This document shows positions 1-9,593 of a DNA stretch of 62,585 bases, piece by piece. The notes under the pieces were generated by a model that was given only the letters and a program-made list of their open reading frames with translations, ran no database searches and was not told the DNA's origin. Positions within the stretch are counted from its first letter, which is position 1; each line of letters begins with the position of its first letter. The stretch spans positions 1 to 62,585 of the forward strand of contig DATJTX010000005.1 in assembly GCA_035502855.1 (NCBI GenBank). Direction: 5' to 3'. The position numbers were made by a program, and so were the translations under genes. The DNA comes from Candidatus Baltobacteraceae bacterium. GTDB taxonomy: Bacteria; Vulcanimicrobiota; Vulcanimicrobiia; Vulcanimicrobiales; Vulcanimicrobiaceae.

Positions 1-93
1 ATCACCGGTGAGAGCTTCAGATTACGCGAGCGCAAAAAGGCGGGAATCAAACTGCCGGCGGCCAAAACCGCGGCCAAGGTGGGTCAAAATTAA
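1..93 (+). CDS. istB: IstB-like IS21 helper ATPase, C-terminal 30 residues
   Basis: Partial gene entering from the left edge; only the last 30 codons before the TAA at 91-93 are visible. The tail reads TGESFRLRERKKAG followed by a Lys/Ala-rich end, matching the usual GESYRLKEKRKAG-like end of IstB. IstB is the AAA+ helper ATPase that assists the IstA transposase in target capture. Its walker motifs and the istA partner would lie outside the window. The assignment rests on this short tail plus the IS21-like repeats right after the stop. Confidence 0.6.
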   Translation: MTGESFRLRERKKAGIKLPAAKTAAKVGQN

Positions 94-141
94 ACCGGCG
101 ATCTGACGGGTAGGTGGGTCAATTTTCAGCCGGCGTTTACA
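1..141 (+). mobile_element. Right end of an IS21-family insertion sequence (truncated by window edge)
   Basis: The reading frame at the start looks like the IstB C-terminus. After its stop come two directly repeated blocks, GGTGGGTCAAAATT (78-91) and GGTGGGTCAATTTT (112-125), each followed by a CCGGCG motif. Repeated GGGTCA...CCGGCG blocks near the termini are characteristic of IS21-type elements, whose ends finish in CA. I place the end near 141 (TTTACA), but the other end and the target duplication lie outside the window, so the exact boundary is a guess. Confidence 0.6.
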
Positions 142-274
142 GCTGGCGATATGCGCGTGGATGGCCGCCAATCTGCCGAGCGCCGTGGGACCGTGCTGGC
201 TCTAATTCACCGGACACAAGGGTTCGCTTCAGGTTACAGCTGCAATACACCGTTGTTTGTACGGGGTGCATAAG

Positions 275-898
275 ATGACGTTGCTAAGGTTGATAGCCGG
301 TATGGCGATGTCGATTTTCATTATTGGCTCGACCGCCCGCGCGGCGGTGCCCGCGAGAATTCCAGTTACGCTTTATGTATTCTTTTGCCCACAACACGCC
401 ATTCCAGCGAATTTGGAAGTCAGGACTGGCTTTGGGCAAGACGCGCAGCGGTACGCGGTCACCAAGTCGCCCCAAGCTATAGAACTAAGAGTCCCAGTCG
501 GGGTGAGCGATATTCGCGTTGTAGGCGGCAGCTGCTTCGGCACAATGCGAATTCTGGCCTTGGATCACGCCGGGCAATCGGCTTCGATGGCGCTCGGAAG
601 ATCCTTACTGCTTGGCGACAATGAATTTGCGATTGGCGGGACGTTTCCAACCGCAGTCCAATCAATTGCATTTCGCTGTACAGACGAATCGGAAACGTTC
701 GAAGCACAGCTCCAACGACACTATTATTTTCTCTCGACGCTGCCACGTTGCAGTGGTGAGCTCATCGTGCGACTAACCGACGGGGTTCACAAATCCCGTA
801 TAGCCGTAGAGCCCGGAGCAGCGAAATATCTGGTCCGGAATATTACGCTTTCGGATTTGGCCAAAGGGTTGCTGCCCGACACCGGTACATCGCAGTAA
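275..898 (+). CDS. Exported protein of unknown function
   Basis: A 207-residue protein starting at ATG 275; an in-frame TTG at 257 would add six residues. The N-terminus is a clear Sec signal peptide (hydrophobic stretch LIAGMAMSIFIIGSTARAA, probable cleavage after ARAA). The mature part is beta-rich with four cysteines, so it is probably a periplasmic or secreted fold with disulfides. I recognise no family. Base composition is clearly more AT-rich than the genes from 1835 onward, and it lies beside an IS21 end, which fits transfer. A truncated copy of its 5' end lies at 1741-1831. Confidence 0.7.
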   Translation: MTLLRLIAGMAMSIFIIGSTARAAVPARIPVTLYVFFCPQHAIPANLEVRTGFGQDAQRYAVTKSPQAIELRVPVGVSDIRVVGGSCFGTMRILALDHAGQSASMALGRSLLLGDNEFAIGGTFPTAVQSIAFRCTDESETFEAQLQRHYYFLSTLPRCSGELIVRLTDGVHKSRIAVEPGAAKYLVRNITLSDLAKGLLPDTGTSQ

Positions 899-914
899 GT
901 TGCTTTGCGGGCCC

Positions 915-943
915 GGCTCCTTCCGCGGTCTGCCGGAGGAGCC
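915..943 (+). terminator. Strong hairpin after the exported gene, terminator-like but without a T-run
   Basis: Arms 915-923 and 935-943 pair over nine positions (one G-U) with an 11-nt loop, 16 nt after the stop of the preceding gene. No T-tract follows, so it may be an mRNA-stabilising hairpin or a Rho-assisted stop rather than a classical intrinsic terminator. Confidence 0.3.
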
Positions 944-1018
944 TGTGCACGAAGTTAACGCAGGTCCCAATGGTGAGTTTAGCACTAGGGTCTTTGAGAT
1001 CGTGCTGGATACGATGCC

Positions 1019-1666
1019 ATGGTGAGGGTACTGCTGTTCACGCTCATCGCCCTTGGTATTGTATCCACGCCGGCAAAGGTTGGAATCGCTAATGCGGCTG
1101 CCGACTACCTGCGCCCGGTGATGAAGTCCGTCGGCGGATCCGCGCGAATAGACTATGCTGGCGTATGCTCGGGACAAAATAAGCTACTTTTCCCCACAGT
1201 GGATGCTCAGCCGGCATCGCAGGGCGCCACAGGGATAACGGCGGTTCGACAGATTTTTCGCAACGATCCGCAGGCCACGACCATAGTGCAAGACAAGTCC
1301 GGAATGGTTAGGATTACAATAGGAAATGTTTCAACCTCAGGCTTGCGAACAAGGATTCCAGTCCTGACGTTCGATTCCGCCTCACAGTATAACCCCCTAT
1401 CAGCAGCTGACGCGATCACGATTGCGCTGGGAACTTATGCGGCCCGGCATGGACTGCAATTCGGCATGGCTTCGTTTGTTATCGACCATCTTGTGGGCCC
1501 ACCTGTTGAAGGGGCGCCGCATCTTCCGCCGCGGATGCAGAATGTCACCGTGGATGACGCGCTGGGCTCCCTAGCGCGAACGTTCAAAGGCATTGTGCTG
1601 TACGGCTCATGCAGGCAGCCTGACGGTAAGGAGCTGTTTCGCATCGACTATATCCGTGGCTCTTGA
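1019..1666 (+). CDS. Exported protein of unknown function, possible STN-like C-terminal segment
   Basis: A 215-residue protein with a signal peptide (VRVLLFTLIALGIVSTPAKV, cleavage probably near NAAA). The C-terminal third, around VTVDDALGSLARTFKGIVLYGSC, has the spacing of the small beta-alpha-beta domains found in secretin/TonB N-terminal (STN) regions, but the match is weak. Codon use is AT-richer than the bulk of the window, like the gene at 275-898. Together they look like a pair of acquired genes beside an insertion-sequence end. Function is unknown. Confidence 0.65.
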   Translation: MVRVLLFTLIALGIVSTPAKVGIANAAADYLRPVMKSVGGSARIDYAGVCSGQNKLLFPTVDAQPASQGATGITAVRQIFRNDPQATTIVQDKSGMVRITIGNVSTSGLRTRIPVLTFDSASQYNPLSAADAITIALGTYAARHGLQFGMASFVIDHLVGPPVEGAPHLPPRMQNVTVDDALGSLARTFKGIVLYGSCRQPDGKELFRIDYIRGS

Positions 1667-1740
1667 CGACGTTGCCCCGTTCAACCCGTCGGCTTCGAGG
1701 AGCGAACCGACGGTAGAACCTACGTTCGTTGGGCTCACAC

Positions 1741-1831
1741 GGTTGATAGCCGGTACGGCGATCTCGATTATAATTATTGGCTCGACCGGCCGCGCGGCGG
1801 CGTCCTCGAGAATTCCAGTGACGCTTTGTGT
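1741..1831 (+). pseudogene. Truncated duplicate of the 5' end of the 275-898 gene
   Basis: Positions 1741-1831 align without gaps to 288-378 with about 81 of 91 bases identical (counted by eye). The segment covers the signal peptide and the first mature residues (RIPVTL). Similarity stops at about 1832, three bases before the stop codon of the convergent FUSC gene. There is no independent coding capacity beyond the junction, so this is a gene fragment left by a duplication or a recombination event. Confidence 0.7.
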
Positions 1832-1834
1832 GCG

Positions 1835-3742
1835 CTACGCGGGCGAAGCTCTTTTCCACAATTCGACGATGGTATTCATGCTGTCGACGGCAAGATCGCA
1901 ACTCGCAAGCAACGCGCGGGCGGCGCTGCTCTGATCGTTTGCGAGCGCATGCGCGACGGCGCTGTACGCATCGCGTAATCCCGGCGCGTTGGCGATCGAA
2001 GCCGCGGCGAAGGCATCAGCGAGCGGTGCGAGCGCGGGGAACGCCGGAATGCCGGGGTCTTGGTAAAGACCCGAGAGCGCCGTGTTCGCAAGGCCAAGGC
2101 GCTGCGTCGCCGCCATGATGCCGAGCGCGAGATCCGAGGGAATGTCGTGCGTGCTCTCCGGTTCGCTCAGCATCCGTTCGAGCGACTCCTGCGCTGCGGT
2201 GCGTGCAGTCCAAATCTTCGTGCGCAGTGCGCCCATCTGCTTGAGGTCGCGTTTGCCCGGATCGGCCAAACCCGCCAGCAGCAGACGCGCGTATGCGATG
2301 CCGTACTCGATCAGCGTGCGCAGGTGCGTCTTCGTCTGCGGGGATTCCCACGTCGGCCAGATGAGGTAGGAGATCATCGCGAGCGCACCGCCGATGAGCG
2401 TCGCCAGCAACCGGTTTTCGACTGCCGCGGCCTCTGGAGTACCGAGCAGCGAGAGGATGAAGACGACGTAGGCCGTCACCGCCAGGCTGAAGAGGCCGTA
2501 GTTCAGCTGAAACGCTGCGTAGCTGATCGCAGCAAAGAACATTGCTAGGCCCAAATACACGTGCGGCGTATCCGGCACGGCGAGGACGAGCGCGGTCGCC
2601 GCCGCCGCGCCGAGGATCGTGCCGGCGATTCGCGCGATGCCGCGCGATAGGGTCGAGGTAAAGTCGGGACGCAAGACGAGTGCCGCGGTCAACGTGACCC
2701 AGTATCCGCGCGCAAGAGGAAGCGCATCGGCAAGCACGCCGGCGGCAACGAGAACGACCGCCATGCGAACCGCGTGCCGTCCGTAGGTCGAATCCAGCCG
2801 CAAGTGGTCGCGAATCGTACCGAGTTCCTGCGCGATACTCGGAAAGCGTTTCGGATACGAGAAACCGTGCGGAATCGAAACACCGGTGAGCGGAACGGTT
2901 GCGCTTCCCCAGGCGGCGCGCAGCTGCCCGTACAGTGCGCGTAGGGTGGGATCGCTCGCGTCCTCGTCGATGTTCGCGCGCAGTGCATCATCCGCCGGCG
3001 CGCGCGCCGCGTCGAGTGCGTCCGCGATCTCGCGCAGCACGGCGACGATCGTCGAACGCGAGCGAAGGTACTCCTCGCTGCCGCTGGTCGCGAGCAGCGC
3101 CATGCTCGCGCGGATGCGATCGGCTTCGTTCAACAGACTTTGGAACGCCGCTACGGCGGCCGGGCGTCCGAACGGCCGCGGATCGGCAAGGATCTTGCGC
3201 ACCGCCATCAGGGTTGCGAACGATGGAAGGCCGGCGCGCTCGCCGGTCGCTTCGGCGTACTCGGCGAGTTCGCGAAACGCGGCGGCGAGCGCGTGCCGTT
3301 CGTAGGGATAGCGCTGGATCGGCCAGAGCACGACGAGCAAGAACGTTTGCCACAGGCCGGCGCCAAACATCACCAGCGCGCAGCCCGCCATCACCGGCGC
3401 CGGTTGCGGATAATGTTCGAAGATGATCAGCGCGATGATCGCGTTGACGCCGATCGCGGTCGGAGCGGGACCGAGCGACGCGATCAACCCGTAGCCGAAA
3501 CCCCACACCGCCAGCGCCAGCACGCCGAGTTCGGCCGAGTGCCCGCACAGCGATCCGACGACAGCGGAAAATGCCATTGCGAGCGCCATGTTGATCGTGT
3601 TCGCAGCGCGCGAACGATAGATGCCCTGCAGCGAGGCAAAGCCGGTGCTCAGCGCGCCCATCGCCGCCGACACCGCGTAGATCGGCACGCCGCTCGCGTA
3701 GCCGGCGAGGATCGCGATGCTTACGCCGATCGCGCAGCGCAC
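1835..3742 (-). CDS. FUSC-family inner-membrane transporter (aromatic acid exporter-like)
   Basis: A 635-residue integral membrane protein with two clusters of transmembrane helices (roughly residues 1-145 and 325-450), each followed by a long helical cytoplasmic region. This duplicated layout is that of the FUSC / YccS-AaeB-type exporters, which are thought to export aromatic acids and similar compounds across the inner membrane. The first helix starts almost at the GTG chosen as start (3742). The frame stays open upstream to the stop of the VIT1-like gene, with only CTG as a possible earlier start, so the N-terminus may be longer. It lies directly downstream of the VIT1-like gene on the same strand. 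The substrate is unknown. Confidence 0.8.
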   Translation of the reverse strand: MRCAIGVSIAILAGYASGVPIYAVSAAMGALSTGFASLQGIYRSRAANTINMALAMAFSAVVGSLCGHSAELGVLALAVWGFGYGLIASLGPAPTAIGVNAIIALIIFEHYPQPAPVMAGCALVMFGAGLWQTFLLVVLWPIQRYPYERHALAAAFRELAEYAEATGERAGLPSFATLMAVRKILADPRPFGRPAAVAAFQSLLNEADRIRASMALLATSGSEEYLRSRSTIVAVLREIADALDAARAPADDALRANIDEDASDPTLRALYGQLRAAWGSATVPLTGVSIPHGFSYPKRFPSIAQELGTIRDHLRLDSTYGRHAVRMAVVLVAAGVLADALPLARGYWVTLTAALVLRPDFTSTLSRGIARIAGTILGAAAATALVLAVPDTPHVYLGLAMFFAAISYAAFQLNYGLFSLAVTAYVVFILSLLGTPEAAAVENRLLATLIGGALAMISYLIWPTWESPQTKTHLRTLIEYGIAYARLLLAGLADPGKRDLKQMGALRTKIWTARTAAQESLERMLSEPESTHDIPSDLALGIMAATQRLGLANTALSGLYQDPGIPAFPALAPLADAFAAASIANAPGLRDAYSAVAHALANDQSSAARALLASCDLAVDSMNTIVELWKRASPA

Positions 3743-3826
3743 TGCGAAGATTGGATCGACGGCATTGCGGTCGATCCGAAACGCGCTGGCAACGACGCGT
3801 TCGACGGCCCTCTTCAGGCGAGGTAC

Positions 3827-4642
3827 CTAACCGCCGAGGGAGACCGGCGCGTGACCGAAGAGCGGCGGAATGAAGTGACCTGCGGCGTACGAGATCACGA
3901 AGACGAGAACGCCGAAGGCAACGATCTCGAGGCCCTTGCTCACCGGATTGCGGTCGGTGTTGCGCGCCGCGTAGAAGCCGACGGCGAAGAGCCCGAGCAC
4001 GGCGAGCACGAGCGCGAGCAGCGTCGAACCAAGCATCGTGAGCGGAACGAAATAGGCGACGATCGGGATCAGCGAGCCCACGGCAAACGAGGCACCCATC
4101 GCGAACGGCCCGCGCAGGCTCGTCTCCTCGGCCACGCGCGGATCGATCCCGAACTCGTCCCGCATCATCTCGTACAAGTAAATGTCGGGATGGGTGGTGA
4201 GGCGCGCCACGATCATCTGCGCCTCCTCCGCCGAGAAGCCTTTCATCTTATAATAGGCAACCTGTTCGGCGAACTCGCCCTGCGGATCGGCGGCCATCTC
4301 GGCCTTTTCCATCGCGATCGTGGCCTGCACCACTTCGCGCTCGGATTTGCCGCCCAAGTATTCGCCTACCGCCATCGAGAGCGCGCCGGCCAGCATCGCC
4401 AGGAATCCGCTGATGAAGACCGCGGAGCGCGCGCCTTCCGCCACGCCGACGCCGGTGATGATGCCGAGCGTCGTCAGGATGCCGTCTTGTGCGCCGAAGA
4501 CGATCTCGCGCACGCTGCGAGAGGCTTCCAACGTGCGCCGCTGCGGCGTATCGGGGATGCGCGGCTTGACCGTCTTCCAGCCCGGAAGATCGACCAATAC
4601 CTCGGTGATCTTCGGCTCGTACGGCGATCCTTCGGGAACCAT
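3827..4642 (-). CDS. VIT1/CCC1-family iron/manganese transporter
   Basis: A 271-residue membrane protein. The N-terminal part contains VREIVFGAQDGILTTLGIITGV, the conserved first-helix region of VIT1/CCC1 transporters, and then the MAVGEYLGGKSERE motif. A charged cytoplasmic segment (residues 110-175, rich in Glu and Met) corresponds to the metal-binding domain. Three C-terminal helices follow. The family moves Fe2+ or Mn2+ out of the cytosol. It probably shares a transcript with the FUSC gene below it (84 nt apart). Length is normal for the family. Confidence 0.88.
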   Translation of the reverse strand: MVPEGSPYEPKITEVLVDLPGWKTVKPRIPDTPQRRTLEASRSVREIVFGAQDGILTTLGIITGVGVAEGARSAVFISGFLAMLAGALSMAVGEYLGGKSEREVVQATIAMEKAEMAADPQGEFAEQVAYYKMKGFSAEEAQMIVARLTTHPDIYLYEMMRDEFGIDPRVAEETSLRGPFAMGASFAVGSLIPIVAYFVPLTMLGSTLLALVLAVLGLFAVGFYAARNTDRNPVSKGLEIVAFGVLVFVISYAAGHFIPPLFGHAPVSLGG

Positions 4643-4682
4643 GACCCATGCTTCCGAAGGCGGATGGCGAATCGCCTGCTTT

Positions 4683-5330
4683 ATGCGCGACTTCGGAACG
4701 CCTAACTTCGAACGCGTGGGTCAGTCGACGATCATTCTCGATTGCACCGAGCGCAATGCTTTGGTTCGGCAGCGTCTGTGGTCGCTTGCACGCGAGATAC
4801 GTGCATGGCCGCACGTGCTGGAAGCGGTGATCGGCGACGGGAATCTCTCCCTCGTCTTCGACCGTCACGCCGTGGCGTATGACGCGCTGCGCAGCGCCCT
4901 CGAAACCGCATGGTCACGCGGCGGCGGTGAGCGGATCGCGGGACGGACGATCGAAATCGCCGTGAGCTACGGCGGCGAATGCGGCCCGGATCTTGCCGCG
5001 GTCGCGCAGGCCTGCGGTTTGCGTGAAGACGACGTCATCGCACTGCACGCGCGCGGCGAATACGTCGTCGCGTTCGTCGGCTTCCTTCCCGGGTTCGCCT
5101 ACCTCGACGGACTCGATCCGCGTTTGCAGCTTCCGCGCCGCGCGCAGCCGCGTACGCGCGTGCCCGCCGGATCGGTCGCGATCGCCGGCGCGCAGAGCGG
5201 CATCTATCCGGTCGATTCGCCCGGCGGTTGGCACCTGATCGGTCACACCGCGCACGTTTTGTTCGACCCGATGCGCGAGCCGCCCGCATTGCTCGAGCCG
5301 GGCGATCGCGTACGCTTCGTGCCCGCATGA
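4683..5330 (+). CDS. pxpB: 5-oxoprolinase subunit B (KipI-type)
   Basis: A 215-residue KipI-family protein, one of three subunits that hydrolyse 5-oxoproline (pyroglutamate) to glutamate with ATP. Family hallmarks are visible: GFLPGFAYLDGL near the middle, then PAGSVAIAGAQSGIYP and DSPGGWHLIGHT. The start at ATG 4683 puts the first conserved strand at the expected distance from the N-terminus; an in-frame ATG at 4641 would add 14 residues. The stop overlaps the pxpC start (ATGA), so the two are translationally coupled. The older name links KipI to sporulation-kinase inhibition in Bacillus, but the three-gene context favours oxoprolinase. Confidence 0.9.
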   Translation: MRDFGTPNFERVGQSTIILDCTERNALVRQRLWSLAREIRAWPHVLEAVIGDGNLSLVFDRHAVAYDALRSALETAWSRGGGERIAGRTIEIAVSYGGECGPDLAAVAQACGLREDDVIALHARGEYVVAFVGFLPGFAYLDGLDPRLQLPRRAQPRTRVPAGSVAIAGAQSGIYPVDSPGGWHLIGHTAHVLFDPMREPPALLEPGDRVRFVPA

Positions 5331-6172
5331 GCGCGCGCGCGATCGTCGTCGAACGCGCCGGCCTGCAGAGCCTGATCGTCGATCGCGGCCGCTTCGGATT
5401 GCGCCATTTCGGCGTCGGTTGGTGCGGTGCGATGGACCTGCGCGCGCTCGCCGATGCCAATGCGCTCGCCGGAAATCCGCCGAACGCGGCCGCGATCGAG
5501 ATCGTGCTCGGCGATTTCGCGCTTTCGTTCGAAGCGGCGGCCCGTTTCGCGCTGGCCGGCGCCGACTGTGACGCGCAGCTCGACGGCGAGGGCATCGCGA
5601 CCTACCACCTGCATACGGCGCAGGCGGGTTCACGCCTCGTGCTGCACCGGCCGCGCGCGTGGATGCGCACCGTGCTGGCGCTCGACGGCGGCATCCGTGT
5701 CGCGCCGGTGCTCGGTTCGCGCACCACCGACCTGCTCGCACACATGGGCGGGATCGGCGGCCGTGCGCTGCGCGCCGGCGATCGCCTGATACTCGGCGAA
5801 CCTGCGATCGCGCCGACCGGCGTCGTGCGGAAGCAGCCGCCGTGCGACTTCGTTTTTCGCGTGCTGCGGCAGGCGCTCGCCGAGCGTCTCTGGGATCGCG
5901 AATGGACCGTCGGCCACGAAAGCAATCGTATGGGCTACCGGCTGCGCGGAGATGCGCAACCGCACGATTTAGGCTCGACGCGCTCGCGCGCCGTTTTCCC
6001 CGGCTTCATTCAACTACCGCCCTCCGGCGAACCGATCGTGCTCATGAGCGACGCGCAGACCACCGGCGGATATCCGTTGGCCGGCGTGGTAATCGAAGAG
6101 GACCTATGGAAACTCGCGCAGGCTCCGATCGGGGCGCGGATCCGATTCATATCGACCTCAATGCCGACCTAG
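5327..6172 (+). CDS. pxpC: 5-oxoprolinase subunit C (KipA-type, biotin-dependent carboxylase-like fold)
   Basis: A 281-residue protein beginning at the ATG inside the pxpB stop (ATGA). The N-terminus carries [20 protein letters not shown] and the GAMD...[13 protein letters not shown] segment typical of KipA/PxpC. Further along are [17 protein letters not shown] and a C-terminal [27 protein letters not shown] block, both standard for the family. It forms a complex with PxpB and works with PxpA. Middle gene of a tightly overlapping operon. Confidence 0.9.
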   Translation: MSARAIVVERAGLQSLIVDRGRFGLRHFGVGWCGAMDLRALADANALAGNPPNAAAIEIVLGDFALSFEAAARFALAGADCDAQLDGEGIATYHLHTAQAGSRLVLHRPRAWMRTVLALDGGIRVAPVLGSRTTDLLAHMGGIGGRALRAGDRLILGEPAIAPTGVVRKQPPCDFVFRVLRQALAERLWDREWTVGHESNRMGYRLRGDAQPHDLGSTRSRAVFPGFIQLPPSGEPIVLMSDAQTTGGYPLAGVVIEEDLWKLAQAPIGARIRFISTSMPT

Positions 6173-6846
6173 GCGAAGGTTGCGGTGACGACGAGGCGCT
6201 GCTCGCGCTCGTCACTTCCGCCAATATCGCGTGCGGCGCACACGCAGGCGATCGCACCACGATGGACGCGACCGTGAGCGGCGCAATCGCGCACGGCGTC
6301 ACGATCGGCGCTCATCCGTCCTATCCCGATCGCGCCAACTTCGGGCGAACCGTCATGGCGCGCACGCCCGAGGAGATCAGCCGCGACGTCACCGGCCAAA
6401 TACGCGAACTGGATGCGATCGTGCGCGCGCACGGTGCACGATTGCGGCACGTCAAAGCGCATGGCGCGCTGTACAACGTCGCGGCGCGCGATCGCGAGGT
6501 CGCCGATGCGATCTCACGCGCGGTGCGCGCGCTCGACCCGCAGCTTGCCGTTGTCGGGTTGGCCGGGGGCGCGCAGATCGAGAGCGCGCGCGCACATGGG
6601 CTGCGGGCGATTCCCGAAGTCTTTGCCGACCGCGGCTATCAGCCCGACGGGACGTTGATTCCGCGCGGACAGCCCGGCGCGCTGATCGAGGACGTCGGTG
6701 CGGCGGTCGCACAAGCGCTGGCGTTGGCACGCAGCGGCGCCGGGGAGACGATTTGCCTGCATGGAGACGGCCCGCACGCCCTCGAGTTTGCGCGCGCGAT
6801 TCGCGCCGCGCTCGAAGGTGCGGGCATTGCCGTTTGCCGTGCGTAA
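6106..6846 (+). CDS. pxpA: 5-oxoprolinase subunit A (LamB/YcsF family)
   Basis: A 246-residue LamB/YcsF-family protein. Visible motifs are DLNADLGEG at the start, [18 protein letters not shown] and VKAHGALYN, which form the active-site barrel of the catalytic subunit. The start at ATG 6106 follows a GAAGAGGA ribosome-binding sequence and lies 67 nt inside pxpC, so the operon is heavily overlapped. With PxpB and PxpC it completes the ATP-dependent cleavage of 5-oxoproline to glutamate in the cytoplasm, recycling a damage product of glutamine and glutamate. Confidence 0.92.
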   Translation: METRAGSDRGADPIHIDLNADLGEGCGDDEALLALVTSANIACGAHAGDRTTMDATVSGAIAHGVTIGAHPSYPDRANFGRTVMARTPEEISRDVTGQIRELDAIVRAHGARLRHVKAHGALYNVAARDREVADAISRAVRALDPQLAVVGLAGGAQIESARAHGLRAIPEVFADRGYQPDGTLIPRGQPGALIEDVGAAVAQALALARSGAGETICLHGDGPHALEFARAIRAALEGAGIAVCRA

Positions 6847-8005
6847 GCCTCGACCGCCGCGACCGCTCGAACTCTCCGAGCGTAACGAGCGGCTCCTCTT
6901 TGCACTCGGACTCTGCGCCCTCGTCATCCTCGGCGGTTTCATCGCCTATAAAATTCTCGCCTTTTTATCGAGCGTCCCGATCTTCACGTTCGTGTCGATC
7001 AGCGCGCTCTTTTTCGCATTCCTCATTCACCCGGTGATCGCTTGGCTAAACCGGCGCATGCCGCCCGCCGCTTCGATTCTGGTCGTCTATGCCGCGATCG
7101 TTCTGCTTCTGGCGTTCATCGTTTACATTATCTCGCCGGTCATCGCCTCCGACGCGCAATCTGCGGCGGCGAACGCTCCCAAACTCGTTGCCGCCGGTCA
7201 GCGCATCCTCACCGATGCGAAGGATCCGTTGACCACGCGGCTGCCCGGCCCTATCCGCGACTACTTGCACGACATCCCGTTGGAAATCGAACAAGGCCTG
7301 AGCGGCTATGCTGCCTCTCTCGCGCAGCACACGCTGCCGTTGCTCTTTTCGCTCGTCTCGCTGTTGGCGATGTTCATCATCGTTCCGGCGACGGCCGCGT
7401 ACATGACCGTCGAGGCTACCGCGATACGACGCGGCTTCCTCGCCGTGCTGCCGGCGTCTGCACGGCTGCGCGCGGCTCGGATCATCGTGGACCTCGACAA
7501 CGTCGTCGGCGGCTTCATTCGCGGGCAGATTCTCGTCGCCATCACCGTCGGACTGCTGATGACGCTGCTCCTGCTCGGATTGCGCGTCCCTTACGCGGTA
7601 TTGATCGGGGTCTTTGCCGGGACCGTGGACGTGATTCCGTACGTCGGCGCAATCGCCGGCTGGCTGCCGGCGTTTCTGATCGCGTACCTCACGAACGGCC
7701 TGACGAATGCGCTCGCCGTGACGCTCGGGATCGTCATCATCAACCAACTCGAGGGGAACGTCATCGCGCCCAACGTCGTCAGCCGTACCGTCGCGCTAAC
7801 GCCGCTGGGCGTGCTGCTGGCGCTGCTCCTGGTCGGCGAGATCCTCGGTCCTGTTGGGCTTTTCATCGCGATTCCGGCCGCCGGCGTGCTGCGCGTGCTC
7901 ATCATCAATTTCACCGGGATGCCCCGTCACGCGGAACGTGCTGCACCGCGCACGCGGTTCGGCCTGCCGCGACTCCTGCAACGGCTGATCGTTCACCACG
8001 ATTAA
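6827..8005 (+). CDS. AI-2E (TqsA/PerM) family transporter
   Basis: A 392-residue polytopic membrane protein with the AI-2E family pattern: two N-terminal helices, a helix pair near residues 70-110, a soluble amphipathic loop (residues 110-170), then a C-terminal bundle with [33 protein letters not shown] and [15 protein letters not shown]-like signatures. Members export autoinducer-2 or act as Na+/H+-type permeases, so the substrate cannot be read here. TTG 6827 is preceded by AAGGTG at good spacing; GTG 6839 is the alternative. It overlaps the end of pxpA, so it is probably co-transcribed. Confidence 0.85.
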   Translation: MPFAVRKPRPPRPLELSERNERLLFALGLCALVILGGFIAYKILAFLSSVPIFTFVSISALFFAFLIHPVIAWLNRRMPPAASILVVYAAIVLLLAFIVYIISPVIASDAQSAAANAPKLVAAGQRILTDAKDPLTTRLPGPIRDYLHDIPLEIEQGLSGYAASLAQHTLPLLFSLVSLLAMFIIVPATAAYMTVEATAIRRGFLAVLPASARLRAARIIVDLDNVVGGFIRGQILVAITVGLLMTLLLLGLRVPYAVLIGVFAGTVDVIPYVGAIAGWLPAFLIAYLTNGLTNALAVTLGIVIINQLEGNVIAPNVVSRTVALTPLGVLLALLLVGEILGPVGLFIAIPAAGVLRVLIINFTGMPRHAERAAPRTRFGLPRLLQRLIVHHD

Positions 8006-8010
8006 CGCAA

Positions 8011-9540
8011 CTACGTCGCGACGAAGTTGAGCGGACGCTCGCGGTGCAGCACGAGCCAGCTTGCGTGCTCCGCCAATGCTTCCTTGCCGAGGTCGCCGAC
8101 GGTCTTGTCGTAGGCGTCCTTCGGTGAGGTCGAGTCCATTCCGGCGATGCGGCGCTGCGCGTAATCGAAAACGAAGAGCATGTGATGATAACGTCGCGCG
8201 TTCTCTTGAAAACCGCGTTGCTGAACGTAAAAGCGCAAGAGAAGTGCGGCGAGCGCCGCAACCGCGACCGGGACGCTGGTGAGTGACGGCGTCCACGGGC
8301 CGGGATACTTCATCAGGAGTGCGACCGCCGCCGGGATCGAAAAGGCGAGCGCGAGAAACGTGAGCATACGCCCGAGCACGATGTAGCGGCGCGCGAGCTG
8401 CTGTTGGCGATGGGTCGCGTTCGCGTAATACGTGCGCTGGTCGTCGATCCAGCCCGAAACCGCGGCGGGGTTCTTTTCCAGATGCGAGTCATGGACGTAG
8501 AGCAGGTATATCGTACGCAGCGCCATGCGGATCCATGAGAGTTCGTCTTGCTGCATGCGCAGATACTCCGACTCGACCCGCAAATGGAGGCCGGCGGCGC
8601 GCCATGCCTGCTGCACGCGCAGCGCTTCCGCGAGCGCCCGGTAATCTTGGTAGCGGTTCTCGAAATCGAACCGGCGCGCGACCACGAAGCAGGCGAAGGC
8701 CAGGGCAAGAACGCCGAGCTTGATCTCGAGTCCTCGCGGGCCTTCGTTGACCAGCTGCGCGGCGCCGGCCAGAAATGCGAGGATGTACAGCCCTTGGACG
8801 ATGCGCAGGTGCCAGATTTGCAGCCGGTTGGCGGCGCCGTCGATCCGCTTCATCAAGTCGGCGAGCGAGGTGGTGCGCGCATCGCCCGGCGTTGCGCTCA
8901 GATCGCGATCGAAATCGTTGTATCGATCGAGCGCGGCGAGAAAATCGTGTTCGCAGGTTTTGTCCCCGTCGAATCGATCGGGACAGCGCGGCTCGAGCGT
9001 GAACGCGCCGCGCGGTGCGGGCTGTCCTTCACGCGGTGTGACGATCTGATAGGCGGGCCCGACGTCGGGGACGTAGGTGCCGAGGATCGCGTGCCGCGAG
9101 GGGATGCCCGACTTGCGCATCGTGACGACCTCGGCGATCGTTTCGTCCGAACCCTCGACGCCGTCCCAAAACAGGACGACGATGTCGCCGTAGTAAGCCA
9201 GGTGGACGGGCAGTTCCGCTCCGACGGTCTCGACCCGTTCGCATTGCGCGAGCACCGCTCGAAACCGCGCGACTTCTTGCTGATTGAACGTGGCCTCGTA
9301 GCGTTCGCGCGCCATCGGCAGCGCAGCGATCACCGGAATGCCGCGCGCCAACGCCTCTTCGGCAGCCAGGATTTCGGCGCCGGGCCGCAGCCCGCAGAGC
9401 AGGGTCAGGGGCGTCCAGCGATATTGCCGCGCAAGCTGGTCGATGAGTTCGCCGAACCGCTCGCGCAGCGAGGCATCCGCGCCGGCAGCGATATCGCGAT
9501 GACCGGTTACGGCAACGATCAACGGGATCGCGACTGCCAT
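8011..9540 (-). CDS. SLOG-domain protein with C-terminal SLATT-like (DUF4231-type) membrane segments
   Basis: A 509-residue protein. Residues 1-170 look like a SLOG/LOG Rossmann domain: VAVTGHRD at the N-terminus, LCGLRPGAEILAAEEALARG, then IPVIAALPM. Four hydrophobic segments follow in two pairs (about residues 265-320 and 410-470), each pair trailed by an alpha-helical region. The second pair with its QRGFQENARRYHHMLFVFDYAQRRI tail resembles the SLATT two-helix effector domain. SLOG domains are proposed nucleotide or nucleotide-derivative sensors, and SLATT domains proposed membrane-perturbing effectors in conflict systems. It is divergent, with a 53-nt gap, from another SLOG gene. The start at ATG 9540 is chosen because the domain begins immediately there. 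Confidence 0.7.
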   Translation of the reverse strand: MAVAIPLIVAVTGHRDIAAGADASLRERFGELIDQLARQYRWTPLTLLCGLRPGAEILAAEEALARGIPVIAALPMARERYEATFNQQEVARFRAVLAQCERVETVGAELPVHLAYYGDIVVLFWDGVEGSDETIAEVVTMRKSGIPSRHAILGTYVPDVGPAYQIVTPREGQPAPRGAFTLEPRCPDRFDGDKTCEHDFLAALDRYNDFDRDLSATPGDARTTSLADLMKRIDGAANRLQIWHLRIVQGLYILAFLAGAAQLVNEGPRGLEIKLGVLALAFACFVVARRFDFENRYQDYRALAEALRVQQAWRAAGLHLRVESEYLRMQQDELSWIRMALRTIYLLYVHDSHLEKNPAAVSGWIDDQRTYYANATHRQQQLARRYIVLGRMLTFLALAFSIPAAVALLMKYPGPWTPSLTSVPVAVAALAALLLRFYVQQRGFQENARRYHHMLFVFDYAQRRIAGMDSTSPKDAYDKTVGDLGKEALAEHASWLVLHRERPLNFVAT

Positions 9541-9593
9541 GTGGCAATCGTTCTTTTTGGGGGATACGCGACCTTCCGCCGAACTACCGTCCG

